Assembly: GCA_005798285.1 (NCBI GenBank)
Contig: SYKE01000313.1
Coordinates: 1-44,060 of the forward strand
Length of the DNA: 44,060 nucleotides
From: Actinomycetota bacterium
GTDB lineage: Bacteria > Armatimonadota > SYMT01
Reading direction: 5' to 3'
The translations under genes and the position numbers were made by a program. Positions within the stretch are counted from its first letter, which is position 1, and every line of letters starts with the position of its first letter. Below the pieces are notes generated by a model. The model did no database searches and had not been told where the DNA came from. It saw only the letters and a list, made by a program, of their open reading frames with translations. Positions 1-8,491 of this stretch are shown piece after piece.

Positions 1-2047
1 CGGAGAGTCGACCGAGCAAAACTTCCAGCGACTCATCCCGAGCGCTGAGATCGATCTTCCGTGCCAGCGCCGGGATCCCATCCAGCACGGCGGCCCCCGT
101 GTCCTGAGCCGGGGACGGCGCAGGCGCCGGCAGCGTGAGATCGTCTCGCGAAACAATGTCATGATCTTTGGTGGTAGGCGTGAGGTAGAGAAACAGTGCC
201 ACGGTGAGCGGAATGTGTGTCACTTTCGAACCCGGAAGAGCACTCTGAAGGAGCCCCGGTTCATCACGGCTCCAGTTCCCGTACCTTCTCTCACCGGTTC
301 GGTCGACAAAGTCCGCATAGATCGCCTCAAGCCGCGCTAACCTGAGTGCGAAGACCTTCGGGGAAGCCGTCGAATCTAGAACGCTCTCTACTCCCCAGTT
401 GTGAAGGTCCGGAGTGACGGCCGCCTTCAGCCAGAGGGCCCGTTGGCGCTGCGACATCTCCGTGTGCCGAAGCGTCCTGCCCGCAAGAAGATCCCGTTTC
501 TGCCGCGCCCCCAGTGAAGCCCACAGACGCAGCGACCCTCGGCTTGCATAGATCCCTCCGTCGCTCAACGGTGTCCAGGCGGGTGATGTTCCGAGGTAGT
601 CGCGCCACCTCACGTCGAGTTCCTGGATCTGCCGGTCCGTTAATGCGCAGACGAGACGCGCCAACGCATCAAGGTACGCTCGCTCGGACTTCATCTCCCC
701 TTGCATCAGTGGTTTGAGCCGGCGGTACGGAAGCTCCTCAGCGAGATCCAGGGATTCGGTCCTGGACCTGAGCAGCAGCCGGGTCGATGTGAGAGTAGCC
801 GACAGTTCCAGCCTCTTCTCCAGTAGTTCCAGGAACTCTCCAAGCGTCTGTGTGCGAGCGGCATCCCGAACAGGCAGGCGCAGGCGGACAAAGCTGGGCG
901 CAATCACCTGCCGATGTGTCTGCGGGAAGAGCTGCTTCAGGTAATGGCAAAGCGGCAGCGAGCGCCGATCTTCCGACGGCACGGGCGTCCCGATGCGGGT
1001 TGCCTCACCGGAGAGGCGAATCGGCTCGGTCGAGCTCATCTGGCCTGGCCCGCCAGAGAGAGTGGCCGGCGACGGGGAGTCCCATGTGGCCGTCCAGTGG
1101 CTCTCCATGCCGTTCTCGTGCGTCAGTTTCCGGGACACGCGGAGCTTGAGCACGGGCTCGCGGCGGACCGGCCTCCCGAAGTCCATCGGATTGACGCTAC
1201 TCTGGTCGCGCAAGCACCCGATCCAACCGGACCAGACTTCGTCTCGGATCGGCGATTTCAGGTCCGGATCATCCGACTGCCCAGGATTCAACTCAGGCGC
1301 CCAGATCCGTCGCATCGCGCCCAACAGCGGGTGGTGTCGTCCATCCACCACCATCGGTGTTCCCGCAATGACTCGATCAAGTTGCTGCGGGGTGAGAACT
1401 TCCAGGAACTGGGCAACCTGCCGATGCAGCGGACGGTGGACTGGCGCCATTCCCATAGACACGTGACCCACTTGGAGTGTGCACTTAATACGTGAGACCC
1501 CACCCTCTGCGCCATCCCCATCCACGCGGACCAGCGGTGAGTTCCCATCCGCCTCTCCGTTCAAGCCCTTCGCCGCCAAGAGACCCAAAACCCGTGCGCG
1601 AGCCCTCTCCCTGGACAGGGCTAACTCGCGGGACACACGTACCTCCGCCTGAGGGGATCGTGAGAGGAGATAACCCCCTCGCTGGCCGCCCCAACGCAGA
1701 TCCCCATAGCCCGCAATCTCGCGCAGGATCGCGCCACCCGTCGCCCTGGCATAGAACAGTGTCAGCTTCAGGTCCCGGATGTTCTGCGCGGCAGTCAACC
1801 TAACCCCCAGCTTCCGGCCCAGGCGTTCGAGCAGATCTTCCAGAGGCTCATCCTGAGCACTGAAGTCGATGCTTCGCGCCAGCGAGGGCGACCGAAACAA
1901 CTCCGACTCGTGTGGCATCCACGCCGAGACATCCCTCGGCGTGAAGCCGACCGCTGCCATCGCGACAGTCGCAGTCAGAAAGCAAGGGGCGACGTAAGGC
2001 CGCTGGGCAAGGTTCTCGCGGTAGTCACCGCCGGCAGGAAGTGGCAT
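1..2047 (-). CDS. Double-STN-domain secreted protein, third tandem paralog, partial and fused to a fourth unit
   Basis: An open frame starts at ATG 2047, 12 nt after the stop of the previous paralog, with GAGG nine bases upstream. It stays open to the left edge, giving 682 residues so far. The N-terminus has a weak hydrophobic stretch (residues about 20-35, LTATVAMAAVGFT). An STN/secretin-N0-like domain follows at about 50-115 (key pattern SIDFSAQDEPLEDLLERLG, then KLTLFYA). A second one lies at about 330-400 (SFVRLRLPVRDA, then LEKRLELSATL). A helical C-terminal half contains LRLWASLGARQKRDLLAG, shared with both neighbours. At about residue 639 the frame does not stop. It enters a segment like the mature start of the neighbouring paralog (PAPSPAQDTGAAVLDGIPALARK), so the product is a fusion or a two-unit protein. 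Function is unknown; a periplasmic or outer-membrane-associated role is inferred from STN domains. No secretin or TonB-receptor barrel is visible. Confidence 0.7.
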   Translation of the reverse strand, partial: MPLPAGGDYRENLAQRPYVAPCFLTATVAMAAVGFTPRDVSAWMPHESELFRSPSLARSIDFSAQDEPLEDLLERLGRKLGVRLTAAQNIRDLKLTLFYARATGGAILREIAGYGDLRWGGQRGGYLLSRSPQAEVRVSRELALSRERARARVLGLLAAKGLNGEADGNSPLVRVDGDGAEGGVSRIKCTLQVGHVSMGMAPVHRPLHRQVAQFLEVLTPQQLDRVIAGTPMVVDGRHHPLLGAMRRIWAPELNPGQSDDPDLKSPIRDEVWSGWIGCLRDQSSVNPMDFGRPVRREPVLKLRVSRKLTHENGMESHWTATWDSPSPATLSGGPGQMSSTEPIRLSGEATRIGTPVPSEDRRSLPLCHYLKQLFPQTHRQVIAPSFVRLRLPVRDAARTQTLGEFLELLEKRLELSATLTSTRLLLRSRTESLDLAEELPYRRLKPLMQGEMKSERAYLDALARLVCALTDRQIQELDVRWRDYLGTSPAWTPLSDGGIYASRGSLRLWASLGARQKRDLLAGRTLRHTEMSQRQRALWLKAAVTPDLHNWGVESVLDSTASPKVFALRLARLEAIYADFVDRTGERRYGNWSRDEPGLLQSALPGSKVTHIPLTVALFLYLTPTTKDHDIVSRDDLTLPAPAPSPAQDTGAAVLDGIPALARKIDLSARDESLEVLLGRLS

Positions 2048-2058
2048 CGGGATCCGCC

Positions 2059-4050
2059 TCAAAGGCCCAATCCCAGGATGGGCGCGCGGGTAGGGGGCGC
2101 CTTCATTCGAACCGGATCACTGATCCTGACGGAAGGCCCGTCGACTGACCCGACAGGCACTGTGGGACGCCGAGGGTCGGGAAGCAGCATGCGAGAAACT
2201 CGAATGGGGTTCGCATCGCCCGGAACTCGATAGATAAACTCCAGATCCACAACGTTTTCACGATGCTCGTCCGGTTGGCTCGACAGTTCCGTGCATTCAC
2301 CCGGCTGAGCGAGCAGCCAACTCCGCAGCCCGATATTGGACACAGCGGATACGGTCCTGGGTGTCATTCGAATGCCGAGCCGGATTCCCGGCGGCTGCGT
2401 GGGGAAAGGTCTGGACTCCACGAGGATCCCCATCCAGTTAGAAGTCGGCGTTCGAGCAGCAGCAGTCCACCGCTCACGAGCCAACCCGATCAAATCCCAC
2501 TCCGTCAACTCCTCACCTGCGAGCAACCGCCTGCGCAAGTGTGGAGTCAGAGCTTTCCAAACTCGTAGATCAGACTGCCAGTCCATCGGTCCTCTAACCT
2601 GCCGAGCCAGGCCAATTCGGCTTCCGGCAAAGTAGGCCTCCCAGAACTCATGGAGCTCCAGCATCTGTTCGGATGTCACCGACTCCAGCATCGCCCCCAG
2701 TCGATCCAGAGTCCGCGGGATCGACTGGAGGCGCTCCGTAAGCAGAGGCTTGAGCAAACGGGGAGGAATCTCCAGACTTCGCTCTCTTGCTCTCCCAACG
2801 TGTTTCAGCACCAACGCCGATCCACGGCGCTGCCATTCAATTCCCTTGGCACGTTGTACCCTTCGGATCACATCCGAGAGAGATCGCTGGAAAAGATGCT
2901 CCCGCTTTACGCACCGAATTCGCGTGAAGCTATCTGCTACGACCGGTCCGTCCCACGCCCTTGCAATCAGGGCGAGCACAGTGGACAGCGGCACACTCGA
3001 GTTCGGCTGGCCGTCTAGAGAGAGGCCGCCAATGATGAATCTTTGGTCCGACGACCAACGCCTCTCCTCGGGGAACTCGTCGGGCGGAAGAGCAATCGGA
3101 ACCCGATGAGTCCATGCACTCCCGAAGAGCACTCCCACTCCGATTTGTCCGCTCCGGCGGAGCCCGAGGCGCACCCGGAGGCTCTTGATGGAACGACGGT
3201 AGCACAATGGTGACGAGACCGGCTGAAAGCCAATCCCAACGAAGTTCAATCTGACGACCGGCGTCGAACGCTGCGCTCCGGCTGCCGCCGTGCCCTGATC
3301 GTTTGGTAGCGACGGTTGTTTCAGAGTCGCCAGAACCAATTCATTGACATTCTTTCGGGTATTGGACGGCAAGGACGGGTCGTCCGCGGCCAGATCTAGT
3401 GTCACGCCTGTACGAACCTGCATCCGCTGTGCCGGAGACAGTTCCCGAAACAACCTTGCCACTCGCCCCGTAAGCTCTTGGGCCGCATCGATCTGCATGC
3501 ACCACTCGCGATAGGCTGCAAGCCGCTCCCTGGGAGGGAGATCGGGGCCCGGGTCCTTCCAGATCTGGGGGAGAGGCGGGGGCGGCTCTTGAGCGGGCGC
3601 GTTGATCGAGGGATTGTTGCCCCTCCGCTTGAACAACTCGTCAAGATAATCCCAGACTGCTGCGTCGTACTCCTGCTGAGCTGCCGCGTCCCTCTGGGCG
3701 GCGCCTGGAGACTGAGTCAGACAGAGAGTTCTTCCGCGCTTCCTCCAGATGAGATCCTGCTGAGCGCTCACCAGCGCCAGAACCTCCGCTGCTCTCGTTT
3801 CCTTGCACAGCAACGTGATCTTGAAGTCAGCAACCCGGGATTCCGCCACAATCGGTGTTCCGACGACCGCCGAAATCCGTGCGAGCAGGGTTCCCAGAGT
3901 CTGGTCACGCGCATCCACATCCAGCTTCCGCGCCAGCGCGGGAACCCCATCCAGCACGGCGGCCCCCGTGTCCTGAGCCAGGGACGGCGCCGGCGCCAGC
4001 ATGGCGATCAGAAATCCGAGCATCCAGCACGCAAGCGGCAGGTTTCGCAT
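2059..4050 (-). CDS. Double-STN-domain secreted protein, second tandem paralog
   Basis: A 663-residue protein. I chose ATG 4050 because GGGGAG lies five bases upstream and it opens a clean signal peptide (MRNLPLACWMLGFLIAMLAP, cleavage near SLAQ-DT); an in-frame ATG at 4092 only adds an unlikely leader. Residues about 37-112 look like an STN/secretin-N0 domain: LDVDARDQTLGTLLARIS, FKITLLC, then a W-R-x-R-G-x-x-L-x-L strand. A second, weaker copy of the same layout lies at about 340-415. The C-terminal part carries LRVWKALTPHLRRRLLAGEEL, the motif shared by all three paralogs. The gene is 12 nt from the next paralog and 280 nt from the previous one, so the three probably share a transcript. 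No enzyme motif or membrane barrel was seen. STN domains in other proteins bind partners at the periplasmic face of secretins or TonB receptors; the role here is not known. Confidence 0.75.
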   Translation of the reverse strand: MRNLPLACWMLGFLIAMLAPAPSLAQDTGAAVLDGVPALARKLDVDARDQTLGTLLARISAVVGTPIVAESRVADFKITLLCKETRAAEVLALVSAQQDLIWRKRGRTLCLTQSPGAAQRDAAAQQEYDAAVWDYLDELFKRRGNNPSINAPAQEPPPPLPQIWKDPGPDLPPRERLAAYREWCMQIDAAQELTGRVARLFRELSPAQRMQVRTGVTLDLAADDPSLPSNTRKNVNELVLATLKQPSLPNDQGTAAAGAQRSTPVVRLNFVGIGFQPVSSPLCYRRSIKSLRVRLGLRRSGQIGVGVLFGSAWTHRVPIALPPDEFPEERRWSSDQRFIIGGLSLDGQPNSSVPLSTVLALIARAWDGPVVADSFTRIRCVKREHLFQRSLSDVIRRVQRAKGIEWQRRGSALVLKHVGRARERSLEIPPRLLKPLLTERLQSIPRTLDRLGAMLESVTSEQMLELHEFWEAYFAGSRIGLARQVRGPMDWQSDLRVWKALTPHLRRRLLAGEELTEWDLIGLARERWTAAARTPTSNWMGILVESRPFPTQPPGIRLGIRMTPRTVSAVSNIGLRSWLLAQPGECTELSSQPDEHRENVVDLEFIYRVPGDANPIRVSRMLLPDPRRPTVPVGSVDGPSVRISDPVRMKAPPTRAPILGLGL

Positions 4051-4330
4051 AGCGACTCCCCATTGAGCGGCGTTGCAACCGAAAACATTCACACGATTGG
4101 ACGCACGCCACGGCTCAAAGGTTTTGCTCGATCTGCAACCCGTGGACTCTCTATCTTGCTGGATGGTCCCTCCCGGTCCGCGAGTCGCGCCGGCAGCACT
4201 CAGGCGGGACCGGGAGCCGGCTCAGGCCCCTCTCTGTCCGATCGCGTCCTGAAGGATGGGTTGCCGAACTCGAACCCATGCGCTCCAGCCAGATGCCAAA
4301 TCGAGTACGCCTCCGGCAGCTGCGCCTTGA

Positions 4331-6436
4331 CTACGATCCCTGGGGCGATTTGCCGTTGGAGGGTGGCCCGATCCGTTGGCGGCGCTCGGCTCCAAACCTG
4401 CGCACCGGGATGTCGCGCGTTCTGAGCATTACCTCGAACTTCGCCAACGGAGGGGTGGTCACTTCAAGCCGGTACCGCTGGATCGGATAGAGGCGCTCCA
4501 TCCCCGCCCGGCGGAACTCTCCATCCACCTTCCGTCGCGACAAAACTTCCGATTCGAGCAGGTACTCCGCAGAGTTCGAAAAGACTCGGAGCAGAACCTC
4601 AGCCGAGGACATCCGGATCACGAGATTGCCCCGGCATCTCGCCATCAACGAGGAATCCGCAGCCGGAACCGAGTCTTCATCAGCGGGCGCCGTGAGCACA
4701 TCCAGCAGTCTGGCTTGCTGTTCCGGGGTCCAACTTCGGTCGAGCACCCAGGCGCCGGTCAACAGTCGCTGCCGTTGCATCGGACTCAGAGACCCCCAGA
4801 GGCGAAGCTCCCGACGAGCGTCGAAGACGCCGCCGCTCACCGGCGGGCAGGCCAGGAGGGTTCCATGCATGTAATTGAGCCAGTACTCCTGAAGGGTCGA
4901 GAGTCGCTCATCGGAGAGTTCCCGCGCGCACTCCGCCATCGTCGCCAGAACCGCGGACGGAGACCGCGTGGCCGCCCCGCGCAGCTTCTTCACCACGGCA
5001 GTTGGAACCTCGCGGGCCCGATCTTCGGCCCACGTGTGACTCGTGAGCGCCAGCACCCCTCCTTCAAAGCGCCAGCCGAGGTCCAACGAGTCTTCGAGCA
5101 CCGAAAGCAATTGGCCGAGAGTTCGTACCGACTCCAGGGCATCGAGCGACACCCACAGCCGGACAAAGCTCTCCGAGTAGCCATTGAAACCGAGCTGCGA
5201 AGCCGCATGACGCAGCACTTTCGACAGGGGAATGCTCGGCGTCTCCTCGCTCTCCCCGTCTGCGGTGGGGAAGATCGGCTTCAAATCGATAGGCCGGTGC
5301 AGGTCTATGGGATCCGGCCCACCCGAAGCCGCGCGCGGCGGCTCGATCGCTCTGGACGGCAGCCATTGATCGCCGACAGACGCCGCGCTCCCCGGGGAGC
5401 GCAGCTCGGACCGGAACCTGACGATCAGTCCCTTCCCCTCCAGCTTGCCCCCCTGCGGGTGAGATCCCCAGTTCAGCTCTCTTCCGCGCTCGAACTCACA
5501 CCGAACAATGATCTCCTCGGTCTGTTCACCCGACGGGTTCTCGCGGATGGAGCGGGTGCTGGGAGCCAGCAGCTCACGAGCGGCCGCGAGCGCCGCTCCG
5601 TTCAGGGTGCCGTCCACCGTCCGCAGCACCACGGGCCCCCCCGACCTCAGGCCCCGCACCTGCGACGGGGACAGAGTCGAGAAGAGTCGGGATGCGAACG
5701 GCCCGCGAGTGTCGATTCGATCTCGAAACTCCGCCAATCGCTGCCCGGCCCGATGTCTGGCCTCCGACCCGAGTTCCGCCGCGGCAACTCCAGCCTTCAG
5801 TCGCTCTTCTTCGGCCCGCACCTCAAGCGGATCTCGGCGAGCCTGCTCGGGCGCTGTGCGGAGCACCGCCATCGCATAATCCCAAGCTTCGGATTCGCCC
5901 TGGTCTCTCGCTGCCGCCTCGCGCTGCCGGGCTCTCAGCGACTGCATGAGTTCGAAACCGCCACCGCTCCGCACCCAGCTCAGATCCAACCGGCGGGAAA
6001 GCAGCGTGAGTATCTGAACCGCCGGCGCCTGGGAGAACTTCAGGGTCACCTTGAGATCTCGAAGGTCCCGGGCAGCGGCAAGACGCACCCCGACCTGTTG
6101 GCCGAGACGGGGAAGCAAGCTGCCCAGGTCAGCGTCCGCGACATCCAGGTCCAGACGGAGCTGGAGCGCCGGAACGCCTGCCAGGCCGGTATCCCACGCT
6201 GCCGAAGCAACCGGACCGGAGCCCGCTGCGGCCGAGCGCACCGCGATCAAGGCCCAGAGAACCACCGCGAGGCAGAGCCACCAAAGCGACCGCAGACGAT
6301 GCCGGGGACGGGCGCCGGGTCGCGCCGCGTAACCTGGACCCTCTCGGACAAAAGCGGTACGCCAGTGCGCGGAGGCCCCGCGGCCGCGGCCCCGGCCCGG
6401 AACCGAGATCCCCTCCAGGAACTCACGCGATCTCAC
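4331..6436 (-). CDS. Double-STN-domain secreted protein, first tandem paralog
   Basis: A 701-residue protein from ATG 6436. The first 47 residues are Arg/Gly-rich. A single hydrophobic segment follows (RLRSLWWLCLAVVLWALIAV, about 48-67) ending in SAAAGS, so it acts as a late signal peptide or anchor; a shorter start downstream is possible. STN-like domain 1 covers about 88-165 (RLDLDVADADLGSLLPRLG, LKVTLKF, then LDLSWVRSGGGFEL). STN-like domain 2 covers about 395-470 (SFVRLWVSLDALESVRTL, then LDLGWRFEGGVLALTS). The C-terminal motif LRLWGSLSPMQRQRLLTG matches the two downstream paralogs. The middle region (about 165-390) is rich in Glu, Arg and Ala and probably helical. Paralog identity looks low by eye apart from these motifs, so the duplication is old. 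It is the promoter-proximal member of the array. No partner secretin gene is present in the window. Confidence 0.72.
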   Translation of the reverse strand: MRSREFLEGISVPGRGRGRGASAHWRTAFVREGPGYAARPGARPRHRLRSLWWLCLAVVLWALIAVRSAAAGSGPVASAAWDTGLAGVPALQLRLDLDVADADLGSLLPRLGQQVGVRLAAARDLRDLKVTLKFSQAPAVQILTLLSRRLDLSWVRSGGGFELMQSLRARQREAAARDQGESEAWDYAMAVLRTAPEQARRDPLEVRAEEERLKAGVAAAELGSEARHRAGQRLAEFRDRIDTRGPFASRLFSTLSPSQVRGLRSGGPVVLRTVDGTLNGAALAAARELLAPSTRSIRENPSGEQTEEIIVRCEFERGRELNWGSHPQGGKLEGKGLIVRFRSELRSPGSAASVGDQWLPSRAIEPPRAASGGPDPIDLHRPIDLKPIFPTADGESEETPSIPLSKVLRHAASQLGFNGYSESFVRLWVSLDALESVRTLGQLLSVLEDSLDLGWRFEGGVLALTSHTWAEDRAREVPTAVVKKLRGAATRSPSAVLATMAECARELSDERLSTLQEYWLNYMHGTLLACPPVSGGVFDARRELRLWGSLSPMQRQRLLTGAWVLDRSWTPEQQARLLDVLTAPADEDSVPAADSSLMARCRGNLVIRMSSAEVLLRVFSNSAEYLLESEVLSRRKVDGEFRRAGMERLYPIQRYRLEVTTPPLAKFEVMLRTRDIPVRRFGAERRQRIGPPSNGKSPQGS

Positions 6437-7090
6437 TCACCGCACCCCGCTCCCGCCCCCCAGCCGACCTCCTCAACGTTCCGGCGGCGAGACGAAACAT
6501 CCTTTGTCCGACTCTGGCAGCGCGTGTCCGCACCACGACCGGCCCCCGAGCGGCCCGCTCGGGAAACGCCGGGTCGCCGGGTCCGGAGGTCTGATCTGTC
6601 GCCAGGGAGCCCGGACGCGCTGGAGAAGCCTGCTTCTCTCGTCGCCTGAAGGTCGCCATGCTCCCGTGAGCGGGCCCATTCGTACCGCGGAGCCAGTGCG
6701 GCCGGAGGTCCGGGTCACCGTGCCGGCGCCGCAGGAGAGCCGTTCACCCTCATAACAGCCCCGGGGCTACGCGCCAGGACTCGTGCGAGTGATCTCCACC
6801 TGTGGACCCAGCCCCGTCAACCCCGCAGTTGTCGCACTTATGTCCTTGCTCCCGCAGGGTCTTCGCGAGTTGCCGAGTGCTCTTCGAAGACCACAGAAGC
6901 CGAGACTCGGGGTCGCCCCGCGTCGCTCGGCCCGCGAGCCTCGAGAGATTTTCCAACAGTGTTGGATCGGTCTCGGTGGCGCACTTAGGCCGACCGCTGG
7001 GGCGAGGAAGTGACTGCCCGGCTCCGCTCCGCCTGAGAAGGAAGATCGCTTTCCACGAATCGTTCCGCTTGCGTTGCGTCAGCGCGCAGG

Positions 7091-7118
7091 GAGCCGGCAA
7101 GATGCCGGCGCTCCCAGG
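7091..7118. repeat. Dispersed GCCGGC hairpin repeat, copy 1
   Basis: GAGCCGGCAAGATGCCGGCG followed by CTCCCAGG: two GCCGGC arms around AAGAT. Similar units lie at 8403-8430 and 19479-19507, always with the same CGCT-C/T-CCAGG-type tail, so this is a family and not a chance palindrome. Confidence 0.7.
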
Positions 7119-7304
7119 ACAAGGCGGGCGCCGTCACCACTGGTGTTGCGATCACCCTCAAGTCCAGTTCCCACCTCCCCACCCGTTCCCAAGATTGGTG
7201 CACGTCATTGCGATCGACGGTCGGACGGTGGAATCGATGGGTCGGACTCGATGTCGCTCGCTGGGCGGGCGTGCCGGCTCAGCCCGGAGAGCTTTCACGA
7301 AGTA

Positions 7305-7326
7305 GCCCGGGACTTTAATCCCGGGC
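7305..7326. repeat. Perfect CCCGGG hairpin
   Basis: GCCCGGGA, six-base loop CTTTAA, TCCCGGGC: an exact 8-bp stem in the gene-free interval. It could fold in RNA or as a cruciform. No T-tract follows on either strand, so it is not an obvious terminator. Role unknown. Confidence 0.6.
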
Positions 7327-7384
7327 GGCCCCTGCGCGTTCGTCCCAGCCTCCTGGTCCCCGCCACAGAACGGAGCGAAGACAG

Positions 7385-7755
7385 GCAGCCCGGTGAGCGA
7401 GGCCACTGCTGTCTCATCGACAGGCTACGACGACCCCGATTCGGCGGCGATGGACCCTGAGGACGGTTCGCGGCTCGGACGGAGCCTCGCCCTCCCGTTC
7501 TTGCGAGTGTGTTTCTACTGTCAGGTGGGAGTGTTCGCTCTCTGTACAGGTGCTTAACCTGGTCCACGCCACAAAACGAAGCAGCCCGGTGAACAAGCCC
7601 GCTGCCGTCTCATCGACCGACTACGACGACCCCGATTCGGCGGCGGTGGACCCTGAGGACGGTTCGCGGCTCGGACGGAGCCTCGCCTCCCGTTCTTCCG
7701 AGGGTATTTCTACCGTCAGGTGGGAGTGTTCGCTCTCTGTGCAGGTGTTCAACCG
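7385..7755. repeat. Tandem direct duplication, two copies of about 175 bp
   Basis: Copy 1 is about 7385-7558 and copy 2 about 7581-7755, a period of 196 bp. Both open with GCAGCCCGGTGA, share an almost unbroken core from CTACGACGACCCCGATTCGG to GGACGGAGCCTCGCC, and close with CAGGTGGGAGTGTTCGCTCT. By eye identity is roughly 90% with one single-base indel. No frame is conserved between the copies, so the unit is probably non-coding. Confidence 0.75.
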
Positions 7756-7812
7756 GACGGGTCGGCCCGCATGCCGAGGCCTGTGTGCGGCGCCCACAGC
7801 GCAGGGGCCTCC

Positions 7813-8070
7813 GGTCAAGCCCAAGGATGACGGTGGACGAGGGGAGAGTTGGTGGAAACCACGTGGATGTGGGCGCTCTTGGGTGTGGCGCCGTCGCCTC
7901 CCTCCGTCGTCCCCGCAGAAGTCGCGATGGGCGTAATCTCACTCCAGAAAGCGGGGATCCATTCGCTATGACCTGGCGCGTCGCCCCAACTGGCTCCGTC
8001 GGGCGCGCTGCACGGGAACTGCTTGCGGCACCTACACCGCTGGATCCTCGGGTCAAGCCCAAGGATGACG
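7813..8070. repeat. Palindromic CAAGCCC/AAGGATGAC repeat, two copies
   Basis: GGTCAAGCCCAAGGATGACG occurs at 7813-7832 and 8051-8070, and both are followed by a CGAGGGG-rich stretch and then GGTGGAAAC. The second copy keeps the full imperfect palindrome (ATCCTCGGG, TCAAG, CCCAAGGAT). The first copy has a degraded left arm. On the minus strand it reads as the spurious peptide VILGLDPRI, an artefact I associate with a palindromic repeat common in alphaproteobacterial genomes; that link is from memory. Confidence 0.65.
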
Positions 8071-8375
8071 ATGTTCGAGGGGGGGCCGGTGGAAACACTC
8101 GGTACGCGCGTCACGAAGGCGCCGCAGGGTAAACCCCGTCAACGTCGAGAATGCCCTCGGGCCGCTGGCCCGAATTACGGGCCCGGGTGCTGCACCTGCG
8201 GGCGAACGGCCCAACCTCAGCCCAGCCTGGCGCAGCACCCTAGGACTCGTGTTGATGATCTCCCCGGTGGACTCGTCCGAACGATCGTCCGCACTCCGTC
8301 ATCCCCAAAGAAGTCGCACTGAGCGTACTCCTACGCCACAGAGCGGGGATCGATTTGCAGCGACCTGGCGCGTCG
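7902..8375. repeat. Direct repeat pair of about 80 bp
   Basis: 7902-7984 and 8293-8375 align end to end: CTCCGTC-TCCCC, AAGTCGC, GCGTA, GCGGGGATC, then ACCTGGCGCGTCG. By eye about three quarters of positions agree. The pair encloses the palindromic copy at 8041-8070 and the space up to the Gfo/Idh gene. Confidence 0.6.
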
Positions 8376-8402
8376 TTCAGGTTGTTTCCGTATGATCCTG
8401 AG

Positions 8403-8430
8403 GAGCCGGCAAGGTGTCGGCGCTCTCAGG
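8403..8430. repeat. Dispersed GCCGGC hairpin repeat, copy 2
   Basis: GAGCCGGCAAGGTGTCGGCG followed by CTCTCAGG. Compared with copy 1 the second arm has one change (GTCGGC). It lies 60 bp beyond the stop of the minus-strand Gfo/Idh gene, where it could help end that transcript. Confidence 0.6.
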
Positions 8431-8491
8431 GAGAGTTCAAACGAGTCCGCGGCGCACCAACGTGTGGAGCGCCGCGGACATGGTTCTCGGC

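Larger units (their letters stand above)
6437..8491. other. Gene-free, repeat-rich interval
   Basis: About 2 kb without a credible gene: no frame shows a signal peptide, a domain or a ribosome binding site with a plausible product. It holds at least five kinds of repeat, annotated separately: GCCGGC hairpins, a CCCGGG hairpin, a 175-bp direct duplication, a CAAGCCC-AAGGATGAC palindrome pair and an 80-bp pair. A looser similarity joins about 6778-6810 to 8242-8277 (both contain AGGACTCGTG, then GATCTCC, then GTGGAC). The stretch looks like a sink of decayed mobile or palindromic elements. Confidence 0.7.

Noticed and set aside
4376-6649. Long plus-strand frame over the first STN paralog
   Set aside because: Low-complexity Arg/Pro/Gln product; shadow of the minus-strand gene that has a signal peptide and domains.
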